52,847 nt of DNA. It comes from JBGSWL01 sp041752455 (GTDB taxonomy: Bacteria; Pseudomonadota; Alphaproteobacteria; Rhizobiales; Rhizobiaceae). Every line of letters begins with the position of its first letter. The first letter of the stretch is position 1. The notes beneath the pieces were generated by a model. It was not told where the DNA came from and made no database searches. It saw only the letters and a program-made list of their open reading frames with translations. Of this stretch, positions 8,950-19,539 are shown in pieces. Where the stretch lies: contig JBGSWL010000054.1 of assembly GCA_041752455.1 (NCBI GenBank), positions 1 through 52,847 on the forward strand, written 5' to 3'. The translations under genes and the position numbers were made by a program.

Positions 8950-9778
8950 CGACAGCATCGATGGCGCGAAGGCGCGACAGCAGATCGTGCATCTCGCCAA
9001 GCGGCACCATGTTCGGCCCATCGGACGGCGCATTGTCGGGGTCTTGATGGGTCTCGATGAAGAGCCCTGCGACGCCCACGGCCACCGCAGCCCGTGACAG
9101 GACCGGCACCATGCGCCGGTCGCCGCCGGTCGAGGCACCTTGCCCGCCGGGCTGTTGCACGGAGTGGGTCGCATCGAAGATGACCGGCGCACCGGTTTCG
9201 GCCATGATCGGCAATGCCCGCATGTCAGAGACAAGCGTGTTGTAGCCGAAGCTTGCGCCGCGTTCGGTCAGGAGTACTTGGCGGTTGCCGCTGCCGGTCA
9301 GTTTGTCGACGACGTTCTTCATGTCCCAAGGGGCGAGGAACTGCCCCTTCTTGACGTTGATCACCCGGCCGGTCTGCGCCGCAGCGATGAGAAGATCGGT
9401 TTGCCGGCAAAGGAAGGCGGGGATCTGGAGGATATCGACAGCTTCGGCGACGATGCCGCACTGTTCGGCCGTGTGCACATCGGTCAGCACCGGAAGGCCG
9501 AAGGTCTCGCGAATCTCGGCAAAGATCGGCAGGGCCGCTTCAAGACCGACGCCGCGCCGCCCGGCGAGCGAGGTGCGGTTGGCCTTGTCGAAGGATGTCT
9601 TGTAGATGAGGCCGATGCCCAGCTTGTCGGCAAGCGTCTTCAACGCTTCGGCCATCATCAGGGCATGATCGCGGCTCTCGAGTTGGCAAGGCCCGGCAAT
9701 GAGCGCAAGCGGCGCTGTGTTGGCAAAGCTGACAGACCCGACGGTAACGGTTTCCAGCGGCATGGTCGATGCAGTCAT
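8936..9778 (-). CDS. kdsA: 3-deoxy-8-phosphooctulonate synthase (KDO-8-phosphate synthase)
   Basis: KdsA condenses phosphoenolpyruvate with arabinose-5-phosphate to make KDO-8-phosphate for lipid A/LPS inner core. The 280-residue product has the usual length and motifs: IAGPCQLES (28-36), KKGQFLAPWDMKN and FDATHSVQQPGG. Cys31 in the AGPC motif is the metal ligand of the metal-dependent class, whereas metal-independent enzymes such as that of E. coli carry Asn there. The later ETHQDPDNAPSDGP motif supplies further ligands. I place the start at 9776-9778; a longer frame begins 12 codons upstream. It converges on the P-loop pair. Confidence 0.97.
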   Translation of the reverse strand: MTASTMPLETVTVGSVSFANTAPLALIAGPCQLESRDHALMMAEALKTLADKLGIGLIYKTSFDKANRTSLAGRRGVGLEAALPIFAEIRETFGLPVLTDVHTAEQCGIVAEAVDILQIPAFLCRQTDLLIAAAQTGRVINVKKGQFLAPWDMKNVVDKLTGSGNRQVLLTERGASFGYNTLVSDMRALPIMAETGAPVIFDATHSVQQPGGQGASTGGDRRMVPVLSRAAVAVGVAGLFIETHQDPDNAPSDGPNMVPLGEMHDLLSRLRAIDAVVKGY

Positions 9779-9818
9779 GATGTCGGTCAATCCTTTCAGC
9801 GCGCGGGCGCTCAATCAC

Positions 9819-10670
9819 TCAGTCGGCAAAGGCGATGAATGCGCCCTGCCCTGCGGCCTTGTTTGCAATCGAATATCCGCCATGGCGGCGAAGCCCGGTT
9901 GGCAAGGTGCCTCCGTCGCGGTTGAGCACCAGCCCTTCGAGCCTCAGGCCGCGATCCTGCGACGTGCGCTTGACGCCGTAGTAGGCCGCCAGTCCATCGG
10001 GCGAGCAGACTTCGATGAGGCAATTGGCCGTGGCGATTTCCATGGTGAAGCTGTCGGCATGGGTCTCGCGATTGCCGGTCAGCATCTGCAGGACATACTG
10101 GAAGTCGGTCGGATTGGCTTCACTGGCCACGATCTTCGCAATGCCGGTTGTCCCGTTGTCGTGGCGCATCTGCGCCGTGCGATCGACATCGGGCATGCGA
10201 ACCCGCTGGCAGGCAAAGAAGAAACAGTCCGGCGAGCGCAGGTCACCGGCAAATGCGTTCTTGAATGTCGCCCGCCCGGACCGTCCGTCCGCGCCGAACA
10301 TGGTGCGCCCGAACAGCAGCTTCTTGCCGGCGCTGACGCCCAGCGCTTCAAACAGTCTGTGGTCGCGGTCGGCATTGTCAGACTTGAAGGCGATGGCGGA
10401 AAACCCGTCCTGGCCATTGCGAAACCGGTAGGCCTGGTCGCGCGCGGTGAAGACATTGCCCTTGGCGGCGGTTGCTTCGCACTCTTCGCGCTGGGCAATG
10501 CCTAGCGGTTCCAAATAAGTGCCATCGGCAAAGAAGACGCAGGCGTTCTCCGTTCCGAAGGGATGTATCGCATCGGGCGCGACCGTGAAGCCGAGTGCCA
10601 TATAACGCGTCCGCGCGGTCGCAAGGCTTTCGACCGGAAGCACACAATGATCGACGGCGCGAAAGGTCAT
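9819..10670 (-). CDS. VOC-superfamily (glyoxalase-like) protein
   Basis: This 283-residue protein starts with a VDHCVLPVESLATARTRY segment typical of the vicinal-oxygen-chelate fold, followed by FFADGTYLEPLG, which matches the PF13468-type glyoxalase-like domain that binds or modifies small substrates through a metal centre. Two VOC halves are plausible (about 1-130 and 140-275), and the C-terminal half includes FTMEIATANCLIEVCSPDG. No signal peptide is visible. The ATG at 10668-10670 has a GGAAAG ribosome-binding site. It lies upstream of kdsA with a 40-base gap and could be cotranscribed, but nothing links its substrate to LPS. Specific function unknown. Confidence 0.75.
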   Translation of the reverse strand: MTFRAVDHCVLPVESLATARTRYMALGFTVAPDAIHPFGTENACVFFADGTYLEPLGIAQREECEATAAKGNVFTARDQAYRFRNGQDGFSAIAFKSDNADRDHRLFEALGVSAGKKLLFGRTMFGADGRSGRATFKNAFAGDLRSPDCFFFACQRVRMPDVDRTAQMRHDNGTTGIAKIVASEANPTDFQYVLQMLTGNRETHADSFTMEIATANCLIEVCSPDGLAAYYGVKRTSQDRGLRLEGLVLNRDGGTLPTGLRRHGGYSIANKAAGQGAFIAFAD

Positions 10671-10810
10671 GGACAGCTTTCCGATGCAGGCAATCGCCGT
10701 GATCTGCCCGATTTGCCCCAAGGGCGCAAGGCGCGCGGTCCGCATGCTGTTGTCCGGCACTTGCCGACCAACGCGCGGCACCTATTGTCTACCTGAATGG
10801 GAGAATGCCG

Positions 10811-11227
10811 ATGACCCTTCGCACCGTCCTTTCCGCCCTCGCCTTGCTTGTTGTCTTTGCCACCAACCCGGCGCGCGCCGACGAAAACGCAGCACGTGAC
10901 ACGATCACCCGTCAGCTGGAATCCTTCCTGTCAGGCCAGTTCGAGACCGCGTACACTTATGCATCTCCGGACATCAAACGGCTTTACCCGACGCTCGACC
11001 AGTTCATGCGGATGGTGCAGACCGGCTATCTGCCCGTCCTGCGGCCGGGAAACTACGCCTTTGGCCGGACCGAAACCCTTGCCGATGGCCGCATTGTCCA
11101 GGAAGTGCTGATCCGCGCGCCCGATGGCAGCGACTGGACGGCGGTCTACTTCATGGAAGAGCAGGAGGACGGCGCCTGGCAGGTCGATGGCGTCAGCCTC
11201 AAGCAAGGTGCTGCCGGCATGACCTGA
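10811..11227 (+). CDS. Secreted DUF4864-like protein
   Basis: This 138-residue protein has a typical signal peptide (about residues 1-22, LLVVFATNPARA) and a mature domain with FETAYTYASPDIKRLYP, FMRMVQTGYLPVLRPG and a C-terminal WQVDGVSL, which I recognise as the DUF4864 pattern. The family is exported and its role is unknown; the fold may resemble NTF2-like or lipocalin-like small domains. I prefer the ATG at 10811 because a GGGAGA ribosome-binding site is directly adjacent to the earlier ATG at 10805 and correctly spaced for the second. It converges with tgt, five bases away. Confidence 0.75.
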   Translation: MTLRTVLSALALLVVFATNPARADENAARDTITRQLESFLSGQFETAYTYASPDIKRLYPTLDQFMRMVQTGYLPVLRPGNYAFGRTETLADGRIVQEVLIRAPDGSDWTAVYFMEEQEDGAWQVDGVSLKQGAAGMT

Positions 11228-11232
11228 CCGGC

Positions 11233-12372
11233 TCAAAGCGGGTCGATATCGCCGGCTTCCCACATCGCTTCGGTTTCTTCAGCGAAGGCTGCAAAACGTC
11301 CCTGCTCTATCGCGTCGCGCATCTGCCCCATCAGGAACTGGTAATAGGCGGTGTTGTGCCAGGAGATCAGCATCATGCCGAGCATTTCGTCCGACCGGAT
11401 CAGGTGATGCAGGTAGGCGCGTGAATAGCGGTTTGTCGCTTCGCACGGCATGTCTTCATCCAGTGGCCGGTGGTCTTCCGCATGGCGGGCATTCTTGAGG
11501 TTGACGCGCCCGCGCCGGGTAAACGCCAGACCGTGGCGGCCCGAGCGGGTCGGCATGACGCAATCGAACATGTCGACACCGCGCGCCACCGAGCGCAGCA
11601 AATCCTGCGGTGTGCCTACGCCCATCAGGTAGCGCGGCTTCTTGCTCGGCAAAAGCGGGCAGACGACATCGAGCATCGCCAGCATCACCTCTTGCGGCTC
11701 GCCGACGGCAAGCCCGCCGATCGAATAGCCGGGCAGATCGAGCGCAGTCAGAGCACGAGCTGAGGCTTCGCGCAGCGCTACATCGTCGCCGCCCTGGACA
11801 ATGCCGAACATGCCCTTGCCGGGCTGGGTACCGAATGCGGTCTTGCACCGCTCCGCCCAACGCAGCGACAGTTCCATGGCGCGCGCGATGTCGTCGCGCT
11901 CAGCGGGTAGCGCCACGCATTCATCGAGCTGCATCTGTATATCGGAGCCCAGAAGCGTCTGGATCTCGATCGAGCGCTCCGGGCTCATGTCATACATGGC
12001 GCCATCGACATGGCTCTTGAAGGTCACGCCTTTTTCATCAAGCTTGCGAAGGCCAGCCAGTGACATCACCTGGAAGCCGCCGCTGTCGGTGAGGATCGGG
12101 CCTTTCCAGCTGATCAGTTCGTGCAAGCCGCCAAGGCGGGCGACGCGTTCAGCGCCGGGGCGCAGCATCAGGTGATAGGTGTTACCCAGAATAATGTCGG
12201 CGCCGGTATCGCGCACCTGGTCTAGATAAAGCCCCTTGATCGTGCCCGCCGTACCAACGGGCATGAAGGCGGGTGTTCGGATATCGCCGCGCCCGGTGTG
12301 CACAGTGCCGCGCCGGGCCTTGCCGTCGGTTGCATGCAGGGAAAAGCCGAAATCCTGCGGTCGGGTGGTCAT
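11233..12372 (-). CDS. tgt: tRNA-guanine transglycosylase (queuine tRNA-ribosyltransferase)
   Basis: Tgt exchanges guanine 34 of GUN anticodons for preQ1, which QueA later modifies to epoxyqueuosine. The 379-residue product has the family core: ILTDSGGFQ with catalytic Asp96, the GIVQGG motif, and FDCVMPTR with Asp270. Odd feature: of the zinc ligands in the Z. mobilis enzyme (Cys318, Cys320, Cys323, His349), the equivalent positions here read Met308, Cys310, Thr313 and His339, so two cysteines are absent. The spacing is otherwise exact, so this is not a frameshift. It overlaps queA by one base (TGATG), indicating translational coupling. Confidence 0.96.
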   Translation of the reverse strand: MTTRPQDFGFSLHATDGKARRGTVHTGRGDIRTPAFMPVGTAGTIKGLYLDQVRDTGADIILGNTYHLMLRPGAERVARLGGLHELISWKGPILTDSGGFQVMSLAGLRKLDEKGVTFKSHVDGAMYDMSPERSIEIQTLLGSDIQMQLDECVALPAERDDIARAMELSLRWAERCKTAFGTQPGKGMFGIVQGGDDVALREASARALTALDLPGYSIGGLAVGEPQEVMLAMLDVVCPLLPSKKPRYLMGVGTPQDLLRSVARGVDMFDCVMPTRSGRHGLAFTRRGRVNLKNARHAEDHRPLDEDMPCEATNRYSRAYLHHLIRSDEMLGMMLISWHNTAYYQFLMGQMRDAIEQGRFAAFAEETEAMWEAGDIDPL

Positions 12373-13454
12373 CAGTCGTTATCCTTGCGCAGGAAAAGCA
12401 GGCTGGCATCGCCATAGGAATAGAAGCGGTAGCCGGTGTCGATGGCGTGGCGGTAAGCGGCGCGCATCTCTTCATAGCCCGCAAACGCTGACACAAGCAT
12501 CATCAGTGTCGAGCGCGGCAGGTGAAAATTGGTCATCAGCACGTCCACGGCGCGAAACCTGTAGCCTGGCGTGATGAAGATGTCGGTTGCGCCAGACCAA
12601 GGCTGAACCACGCCGTGGCCATCCACCGCACTTTCAAGCAACCGCAACGAAGTGGTGCCGACGGCAACGATCCGCCCGCCACGTTCCCTCACATCGGCAA
12701 TCCTCGCGGCGGTTTGCGCGCTCACATGGCCAATCTCGGCATGCATCTTGTGGTCTTTGGTGTCGTCGGCCTTGACCGGAAGGAACGTGCCAGCCCCCAC
12801 ATGCAGCGTCACGAACGTGCGTTCCACACCCGCTGCATCGAGGGCTGCAAACAGCGCATCGGTGAAATGCAGGCCTGCGGTCGGGGCGGCAACCGCGCCC
12901 TGTTCGCGCGCATAGATGGTCTGGTAGTCGGTCTTGTCCTGTTCGTCCTCGCCTCGCTTCAAGGCGATGTATGGCGGCAGCGGCACATGGCCGACAGCAG
13001 CCATGGTCTCGTCGAGCACCGCGCCTGACAGATCGAAGGCGAGTTCCACTTCACCGTCGTCGCCTTTGGAGGCAACGGTCGCATCCAGTGCGCCTGCAAG
13101 GCACGACGTGTTCAAGGTATCGCCGAAGCGCAAACGGTCGCCGACCTGCAGCTTCTTGGCGCCGCGCACAAACGCCATCCAGCGATCCGGTGCGATGCGC
13201 ATGTGCAGTGTGGCGCCAATCTTGGCGACCGCGCCATCGCGGTTGCGGATGCCTTCGAGCTGGGCGGGAATGACGCGGGTGTCGTTGAAGACCATCAGGT
13301 CGCCCGCGCGCAGGAAGCGTGGCAGATCGCGCACGGTCGCATCGGTCCGCTGGTCGCCTTCGACCACCAGCAGGCGCGCGCTATCGCGCGGGCTCGCCGG
13401 CCGCAGCGCAATGCGGTCTTCCGGCAGATCGAAATCGAAAAGGTCAACGCGCAT
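12372..13454 (-). CDS. queA: S-adenosylmethionine:tRNA ribosyltransferase-isomerase
   Basis: QueA transfers and isomerises the ribosyl moiety of SAM onto preQ1 in tRNA, giving epoxyqueuosine. The 360-residue product has the family N-terminus (FDFDLPEDRIALRPASPRD), the VFNDTRVIPAQLEG motif near residues 53-66 and the PTAGLHFT motif in the middle. The ATG at 13452-13454 follows a GGAAAA ribosome-binding site; upstream frame (17 codons) is not conserved. It is directly upstream of tgt with a TGATG overlap and downstream of two cyclophilin genes, an arrangement seen in rhizobia. Confidence 0.97.
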   Translation of the reverse strand: MRVDLFDFDLPEDRIALRPASPRDSARLLVVEGDQRTDATVRDLPRFLRAGDLMVFNDTRVIPAQLEGIRNRDGAVAKIGATLHMRIAPDRWMAFVRGAKKLQVGDRLRFGDTLNTSCLAGALDATVASKGDDGEVELAFDLSGAVLDETMAAVGHVPLPPYIALKRGEDEQDKTDYQTIYAREQGAVAAPTAGLHFTDALFAALDAAGVERTFVTLHVGAGTFLPVKADDTKDHKMHAEIGHVSAQTAARIADVRERGGRIVAVGTTSLRLLESAVDGHGVVQPWSGATDIFITPGYRFRAVDVLMTNFHLPRSTLMMLVSAFAGYEEMRAAYRHAIDTGYRFYSYGDASLLFLRKDND

Positions 13455-13524
13455 TGCAGTATTTTCCAAACAAAAAGGCAGGACGTTTGACGCGCCCTGC
13501 CCCAATCCGATCCGGATTCATCGA

Positions 13525-14034
13525 TCAGGCGATGTCTGCCGCGACCTTCATCGAGATGATCGAATCCGGATCTCGCACCGGTTCGCCGCGCTTGATCTGG
13601 TCGACGAATTCCATGCCTTCGACGACCTTGCCCCAGACCGTGTACTGGCGGTCGAGGAAGGACGCATCTTCAAAGCAGATGAAGAACTGCGAGTTGGCCG
13701 AATTCGGGTTCTGCGCCCGGGCCATCGAGCAAACGCCGCGCGTGTGCGGCTCCTTGGAAAACTCTGCCTTCAGGTCGGGCTTGGTCGAGCCGCCCATGCC
13801 GGCGCGGTTCGGGTCGAAATGCGCGCCGCCCTTCTTGCCGAAACGCACATCGCCGGTCTGCGCCATGAAGCCTTCGATCACCCGGTGAAAGACGACGCCG
13901 TCATAGGCACCTTCACGCGCCAGTTCCTTGATGCGTGCCACATGATCGGGCGCAAGATCGGGCCGCAGATCAATGACGACCTTGCCCTTGGTGGTTTCCA
14001 TGACGAGGGTGTTCTCAGGGCTGATTTCGGTCAC
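13525..14034 (-). CDS. ppiB: Peptidyl-prolyl cis-trans isomerase B (cyclophilin), cytoplasmic
   Basis: This cyclophilin accelerates cis-trans isomerisation of proline peptide bonds. The 169-residue product has no signal peptide and contains the active-site blocks FHRVIEGFMAQTGD (with the catalytic Arg) and SANSQFFICFED, plus RGVCSMARAQNPNSANSQ. Length and motifs fit the short bacterial PpiB type. It lies 35 bases downstream of a second cyclophilin that carries a signal peptide, so the pair probably arose by duplication with division of labour between cytoplasm and periplasm. Both precede queA. Confidence 0.96.
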   Translation of the reverse strand: MTEISPENTLVMETTKGKVVIDLRPDLAPDHVARIKELAREGAYDGVVFHRVIEGFMAQTGDVRFGKKGGAHFDPNRAGMGGSTKPDLKAEFSKEPHTRGVCSMARAQNPNSANSQFFICFEDASFLDRQYTVWGKVVEGMEFVDQIKRGEPVRDPDSIISMKVAADIA

Positions 14035-14069
14035 AGGCTCGGTCCTTCGGTTACGGGGGTGTCGGTGTG

Positions 14070-14666
14070 TTACTTCGGCGCGCCAATGCGCACTGAGATC
14101 ATGCGGTCGGGGTTTTCGACGGCGCCGTTGTTGGCCTCGGTGCCCTTGGTGATCATGTCGACAAATTCCATGCCGGTCACAACCTGGCCCACCACCGTGT
14201 ATTGACCATCGAGGAAGCGCCCGTCAGCGAACATGATGAAGAACTGGGAATTTGCCGAGTTCGGATCTTGCGAACGGGCCATGCCGACCACGCCGCGCAC
14301 GAAAGGTTCGGCAGAAAATTCGGCCGGAACATCGGGACGGCCGGAGCCGCCGGTGCCAGCGCGGCGCAGGTTGAAATCCGTCTCCATATCGCCGAACTGC
14401 ACGTCGCCGGTCTGCGCCATGAAGCCGGGAATGACGCGGTGAAAGGCGACATTGTCGTATTCACCGGCTTCGGCCAGCGCCTTGATCTGTTCGACATGCT
14501 TCGGCGCGATATCCGGGCGCAGGCGCACCACAACATCGCCGTCCTTCAGCGTTATCGTCATGGTGTTTGCGGGATCATCCTGCGCGATCGCAACGCCAAC
14601 CGGCGCAAACGCGATCATCGTCAGGGCTGCAAACAGGATGGCAAGGCGTGTCTTCAGGAACGTCAT
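14070..14666 (-). CDS. Peptidyl-prolyl cis-trans isomerase (cyclophilin), periplasmic
   Basis: This 198-residue cyclophilin has a signal peptide (residues about 1-28: basic start, hydrophobic core LAILFAALTMIAFAPVG, cleavage near AIA-QD), so it should fold proteins in the periplasm. Catalytic blocks FHRVIPGFMAQTGD and SANSQFFIMFAD are intact and close to those of the adjacent ppiB. The ATG at 14664-14666 has a GGAGTGA ribosome-binding site; a longer open frame upstream runs into coaD and is rejected. It sits between coaD and ppiB on the minus strand, probably cotranscribed. Confidence 0.94.
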   Translation of the reverse strand: MTFLKTRLAILFAALTMIAFAPVGVAIAQDDPANTMTITLKDGDVVVRLRPDIAPKHVEQIKALAEAGEYDNVAFHRVIPGFMAQTGDVQFGDMETDFNLRRAGTGGSGRPDVPAEFSAEPFVRGVVGMARSQDPNSANSQFFIMFADGRFLDGQYTVVGQVVTGMEFVDMITKGTEANNGAVENPDRMISVRIGAPK

Positions 14667-14700
14667 CAACTCACTCCGGGTGGCGGGATCAGCAAATTCG

Positions 14701-15195
14701 TCAGGCGGAAAACCGTGCCCGCAGCGCAGCTTCCACCACGGGCGGCACGAAACTTGAGACATCGCCGCCCATGGAGGCGATTTGGCGCACCAATGTGGCG
14801 GTAATGGTGCGCACGCTGGGGCTTGCCGGAACAAAAACCGTCTGCAGGTCTGGCGCCATGGTTTCGTTCATGCCGGCCATCTGCATTTCATAGTCGAGAT
14901 CGGTGCCATCGCGCAGGCCGCGCAGCAGCGCAGATGCGCCGACATTGCGCGCCGCATCGATCAGAAGGCCATCGAACGCAACCACGTCGAATTCGCCGGA
15001 AAAGCCGTCGGCTTGGCAGACCTTCTCGATCATGTGCTTGCGTTGGTCAAAGCCGAAAAGCGGCGCTTTTCCCGGATGAATGCCGATGGCGATGACAACC
15101 TTGTCGAAGACGCGAAGGCCAGCGCGGAGCACATCCAGGTGACCATTGGTCATCGGATCAAAGGAACCGGCATAGATTGCTACGTGTTCGCCCAT
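14701..15195 (-). CDS. coaD: Phosphopantetheine adenylyltransferase
   Basis: CoaD transfers AMP from ATP to 4'-phosphopantetheine, the penultimate step of coenzyme A synthesis. The 164-residue product begins with AIYAGSFDPMTNGHLDVL, the nucleotidyltransferase signature with the TNGH motif that binds ATP. The LLRGLRDGTDLDYEMQMA segment binds pantetheine. The C-terminal ATP-loop reads TITATLVRQIASMGG rather than the more usual ISSTLVRE form. The start at 15193-15195 lacks a clear ribosome-binding site; a TTG seven codons upstream is an alternative. It leads the coaD–cyclophilins–queA–tgt run. Confidence 0.96.
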   Translation of the reverse strand: MGEHVAIYAGSFDPMTNGHLDVLRAGLRVFDKVVIAIGIHPGKAPLFGFDQRKHMIEKVCQADGFSGEFDVVAFDGLLIDAARNVGASALLRGLRDGTDLDYEMQMAGMNETMAPDLQTVFVPASPSVRTITATLVRQIASMGGDVSSFVPPVVEAALRARFSA

Positions 15196-15249
15196 GAAGT
15201 TGCGTTTAGGCGACAAGCCCCTCGCCTGCCAAGCGCAAAATCGTCGCGA

Positions 15250-15678
15250 TCAACCGTTGATGCAGACAACCGGCCATATGCCCGCACCGGGGATCACCAG
15301 GAGACCGGCTTCCGCGTCGTCCGTTTCGTCCGAGGCGTTGACTAGCCGCAGCGATACCAGGATCTGCTCGACATTGGGGTCGGTGAAATCGGCAAATGTT
15401 TGCCGGCCGTCCGCATATCCCTGTCCGAAGATAATGGCCGTTGTTTTCTCTGCCATGCCTTCGCCGCCGCCATTGACGTCGGTGGCCCAGACACGGCCGT
15501 CGGCGGAAAACTGCGCTGACAGAACGGCAAGGATCGGAAGACGGCCAATCGACACGAAGGCGGTGACGTTCGGGTCCTCAACTCCGGTGCACTCGATCGT
15601 CCCGGACGCCAAGGCCGCCGACGGCAGCGCGAGGCACATGGCCGCGGCCAATATCATCTTTCCTGGGGTGCGACGCAT
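15250..15678 (-). CDS. Secreted protein of unknown function
   Basis: This 142-residue protein has a clear signal peptide (residues about 1-25, MILAAAMCLALPSAALA core) and a mature domain of about 117 residues with mostly beta-prone sequence. One cysteine lies near the mature N-terminus (IECTGVED) and one near the C-terminus (WPVVCING), consistent with a disulfide that closes the domain. I do not recognise the family. The ATG at 15676-15678 follows a GGGAGGG ribosome-binding site; the ORF extends five codons upstream. It lies upstream of coaD on the same strand. Confidence 0.7.
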   Translation of the reverse strand: MRRTPGKMILAAAMCLALPSAALASGTIECTGVEDPNVTAFVSIGRLPILAVLSAQFSADGRVWATDVNGGGEGMAEKTTAIIFGQGYADGRQTFADFTDPNVEQILVSLRLVNASDETDDAEAGLLVIPGAGIWPVVCING

Positions 15679-15782
15679 TGGCCCTCCCGTCAATTTCGTA
15701 TCCGTTTTCTAACCTGTGAAACTTTGCACAGCCGTCCCGCGTTTAAAAGGAGACAAGGGTAGCAACAGGAAAGGAAATCGCC

Positions 15783-15872
15783 ATGTTCACGGTCACACTC
15801 GTCACTGTCGCTCTCGCCATCTTCACCACGGCATCAGCTTTTTCGTTCGCCTTGATCATACGGGCGCAATAA
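15783..15872 (+). CDS. Predicted 29-residue hydrophobic peptide (small ORF)
   Basis: The ORF from the ATG at 15783 to the TAA at 15870-15872 encodes 29 residues beginning MFTVTLVTVALAIFTT and ending FALIIRAQ, one continuous hydrophobic helix with a short polar end, so a single-pass inner-membrane peptide is likely. A strong ribosome-binding site (AAGGA, seven bases before the ATG) and another AAAAGGAGA upstream support translation. It lies between the secreted protein gene (divergent) and the LysE-type gene (convergent, four bases away). No known family is recognised. Confidence 0.55.
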   Translation: MFTVTLVTVALAIFTTASAFSFALIIRAQ

Positions 15873-15876
15873 GCCT

Positions 15877-16503
15877 TCAGGCTCGTCGGCTGAGCGCCAT
15901 CCAGAGGCCGCCGCCGATCAGGAAAGAGCCGGAAACGCGTTCGACCATGCGTATGTTCGAGCGGCTGAGCCAACCGCCGGTTCGTCCGGCTGCCAACGCA
16001 TAGAGTCCATCAAAAATGGTCGCCGCCATCATGAAGATGCCGCCGAGAAGCACCGTCTGAAGCGCCGCATTTCCCTCCGGCACAATGAATTGCGGAATGA
16101 ACGCGCCGAAGAAAAACAGGGCTTTCGGGTTGGACCAGATCACCAGGAACCCCTGCCAGAAATAGCCGCGCATGGAGCGCCGTTTCACCTTGAGCGTATC
16201 CGGGTCCGCCAAGGCACCGTTGGAACGCCACAACTGAATGCCAAGCCAGATCAGATAGGCGGCGCCGGCAAGCTTCAGCCAGAAAAACACATCGCCCAAA
16301 GCGCTGACCACCGTATCCAGACCCACGGCCAGAACCGCGATCATCAGCGCAAGGCCGGCCTGTGTGCCTGCAACGTTCATCAGCCCCGCCCTGCTTCCGG
16401 ATCGAAGCGAGTTTGCGATGATGATGGTCACGGTCGGGCCGGGAACCACGATGATGGCGATGCAAGCCAGCGTGAAGGCGGCAAGCGTTGCGATGTCCGG
16501 CAT
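15877..16503 (-). CDS. LysE/RhtB-family amino-acid exporter
   Basis: This 208-residue inner-membrane protein belongs to the LysE/RhtB translocator family, which exports amino acids or related small molecules. It has the N-terminal signature IIVVPGPTVTIIIANSLRSG (residues about 17-36), six hydrophobic segments and a GFLVIWSNPKALFFFGAF motif near residue 120-137. The substrate is not predictable from sequence. It lies downstream of gyrA on the same strand with a hairpin in the 65-base gap, so it may have its own transcript. Confidence 0.92.
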   Translation of the reverse strand: MPDIATLAAFTLACIAIIVVPGPTVTIIIANSLRSGSRAGLMNVAGTQAGLALMIAVLAVGLDTVVSALGDVFFWLKLAGAAYLIWLGIQLWRSNGALADPDTLKVKRRSMRGYFWQGFLVIWSNPKALFFFGAFIPQFIVPEGNAALQTVLLGGIFMMAATIFDGLYALAAGRTGGWLSRSNIRMVERVSGSFLIGGGLWMALSRRA

Positions 16504-16530
16504 GACGGCAGTCCCCGATGTGTGATGTGA

Positions 16531-16555
16531 CGCGGCAGCAAGCCATGCTGCCGCG
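16531..16555 (-). terminator. Hairpin after gyrA, possible weak terminator
   Basis: A perfect nine-base G+C-rich stem (16531-16539 with 16547-16555) and seven-base loop lies between the gyrA stop and the lysE-type start. On the minus strand no T-run follows, so it is more likely a 3'-end-stabilising or attenuating hairpin than a full intrinsic terminator. Confidence 0.4.
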
Positions 16556-16568
16556 GTTGCATCAAGGG

Positions 16569-19367
<2,799 letters not shown>

Positions 19368-19485
19368 GGGCTTGTTTTCCCGTCAAAGAATCGTTGTCGC
19401 AACGCTAGCCCGTCGGCATCGGCAAACCAAGGCGCCGGGCCCCTGCGGGAGGTTTTGCACAACCTGTCATACAGGCCCTGAGCAA

Positions 19486-19513
19486 CTGCACGACAATTGC
19501 GGCATTGTTGCAG
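19486..19513. promoter_or_regulatory. Inverted repeat in the gyrA–marC divergent gap
   Basis: Arms of ten paired bases with a two-base bulge (left 19486-19497, right 19504-19513) lie about 27 bases upstream of the marC start and 119 bases upstream of gyrA. It could be an operator or an mRNA 5'-leader hairpin of marC. No regulator can be named; elsewhere in this 172-base gap I see no clear promoter elements. Confidence 0.25.
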
Positions 19514-19539
19514 CCTTTCGGGGATGATACCGCTTGGCC

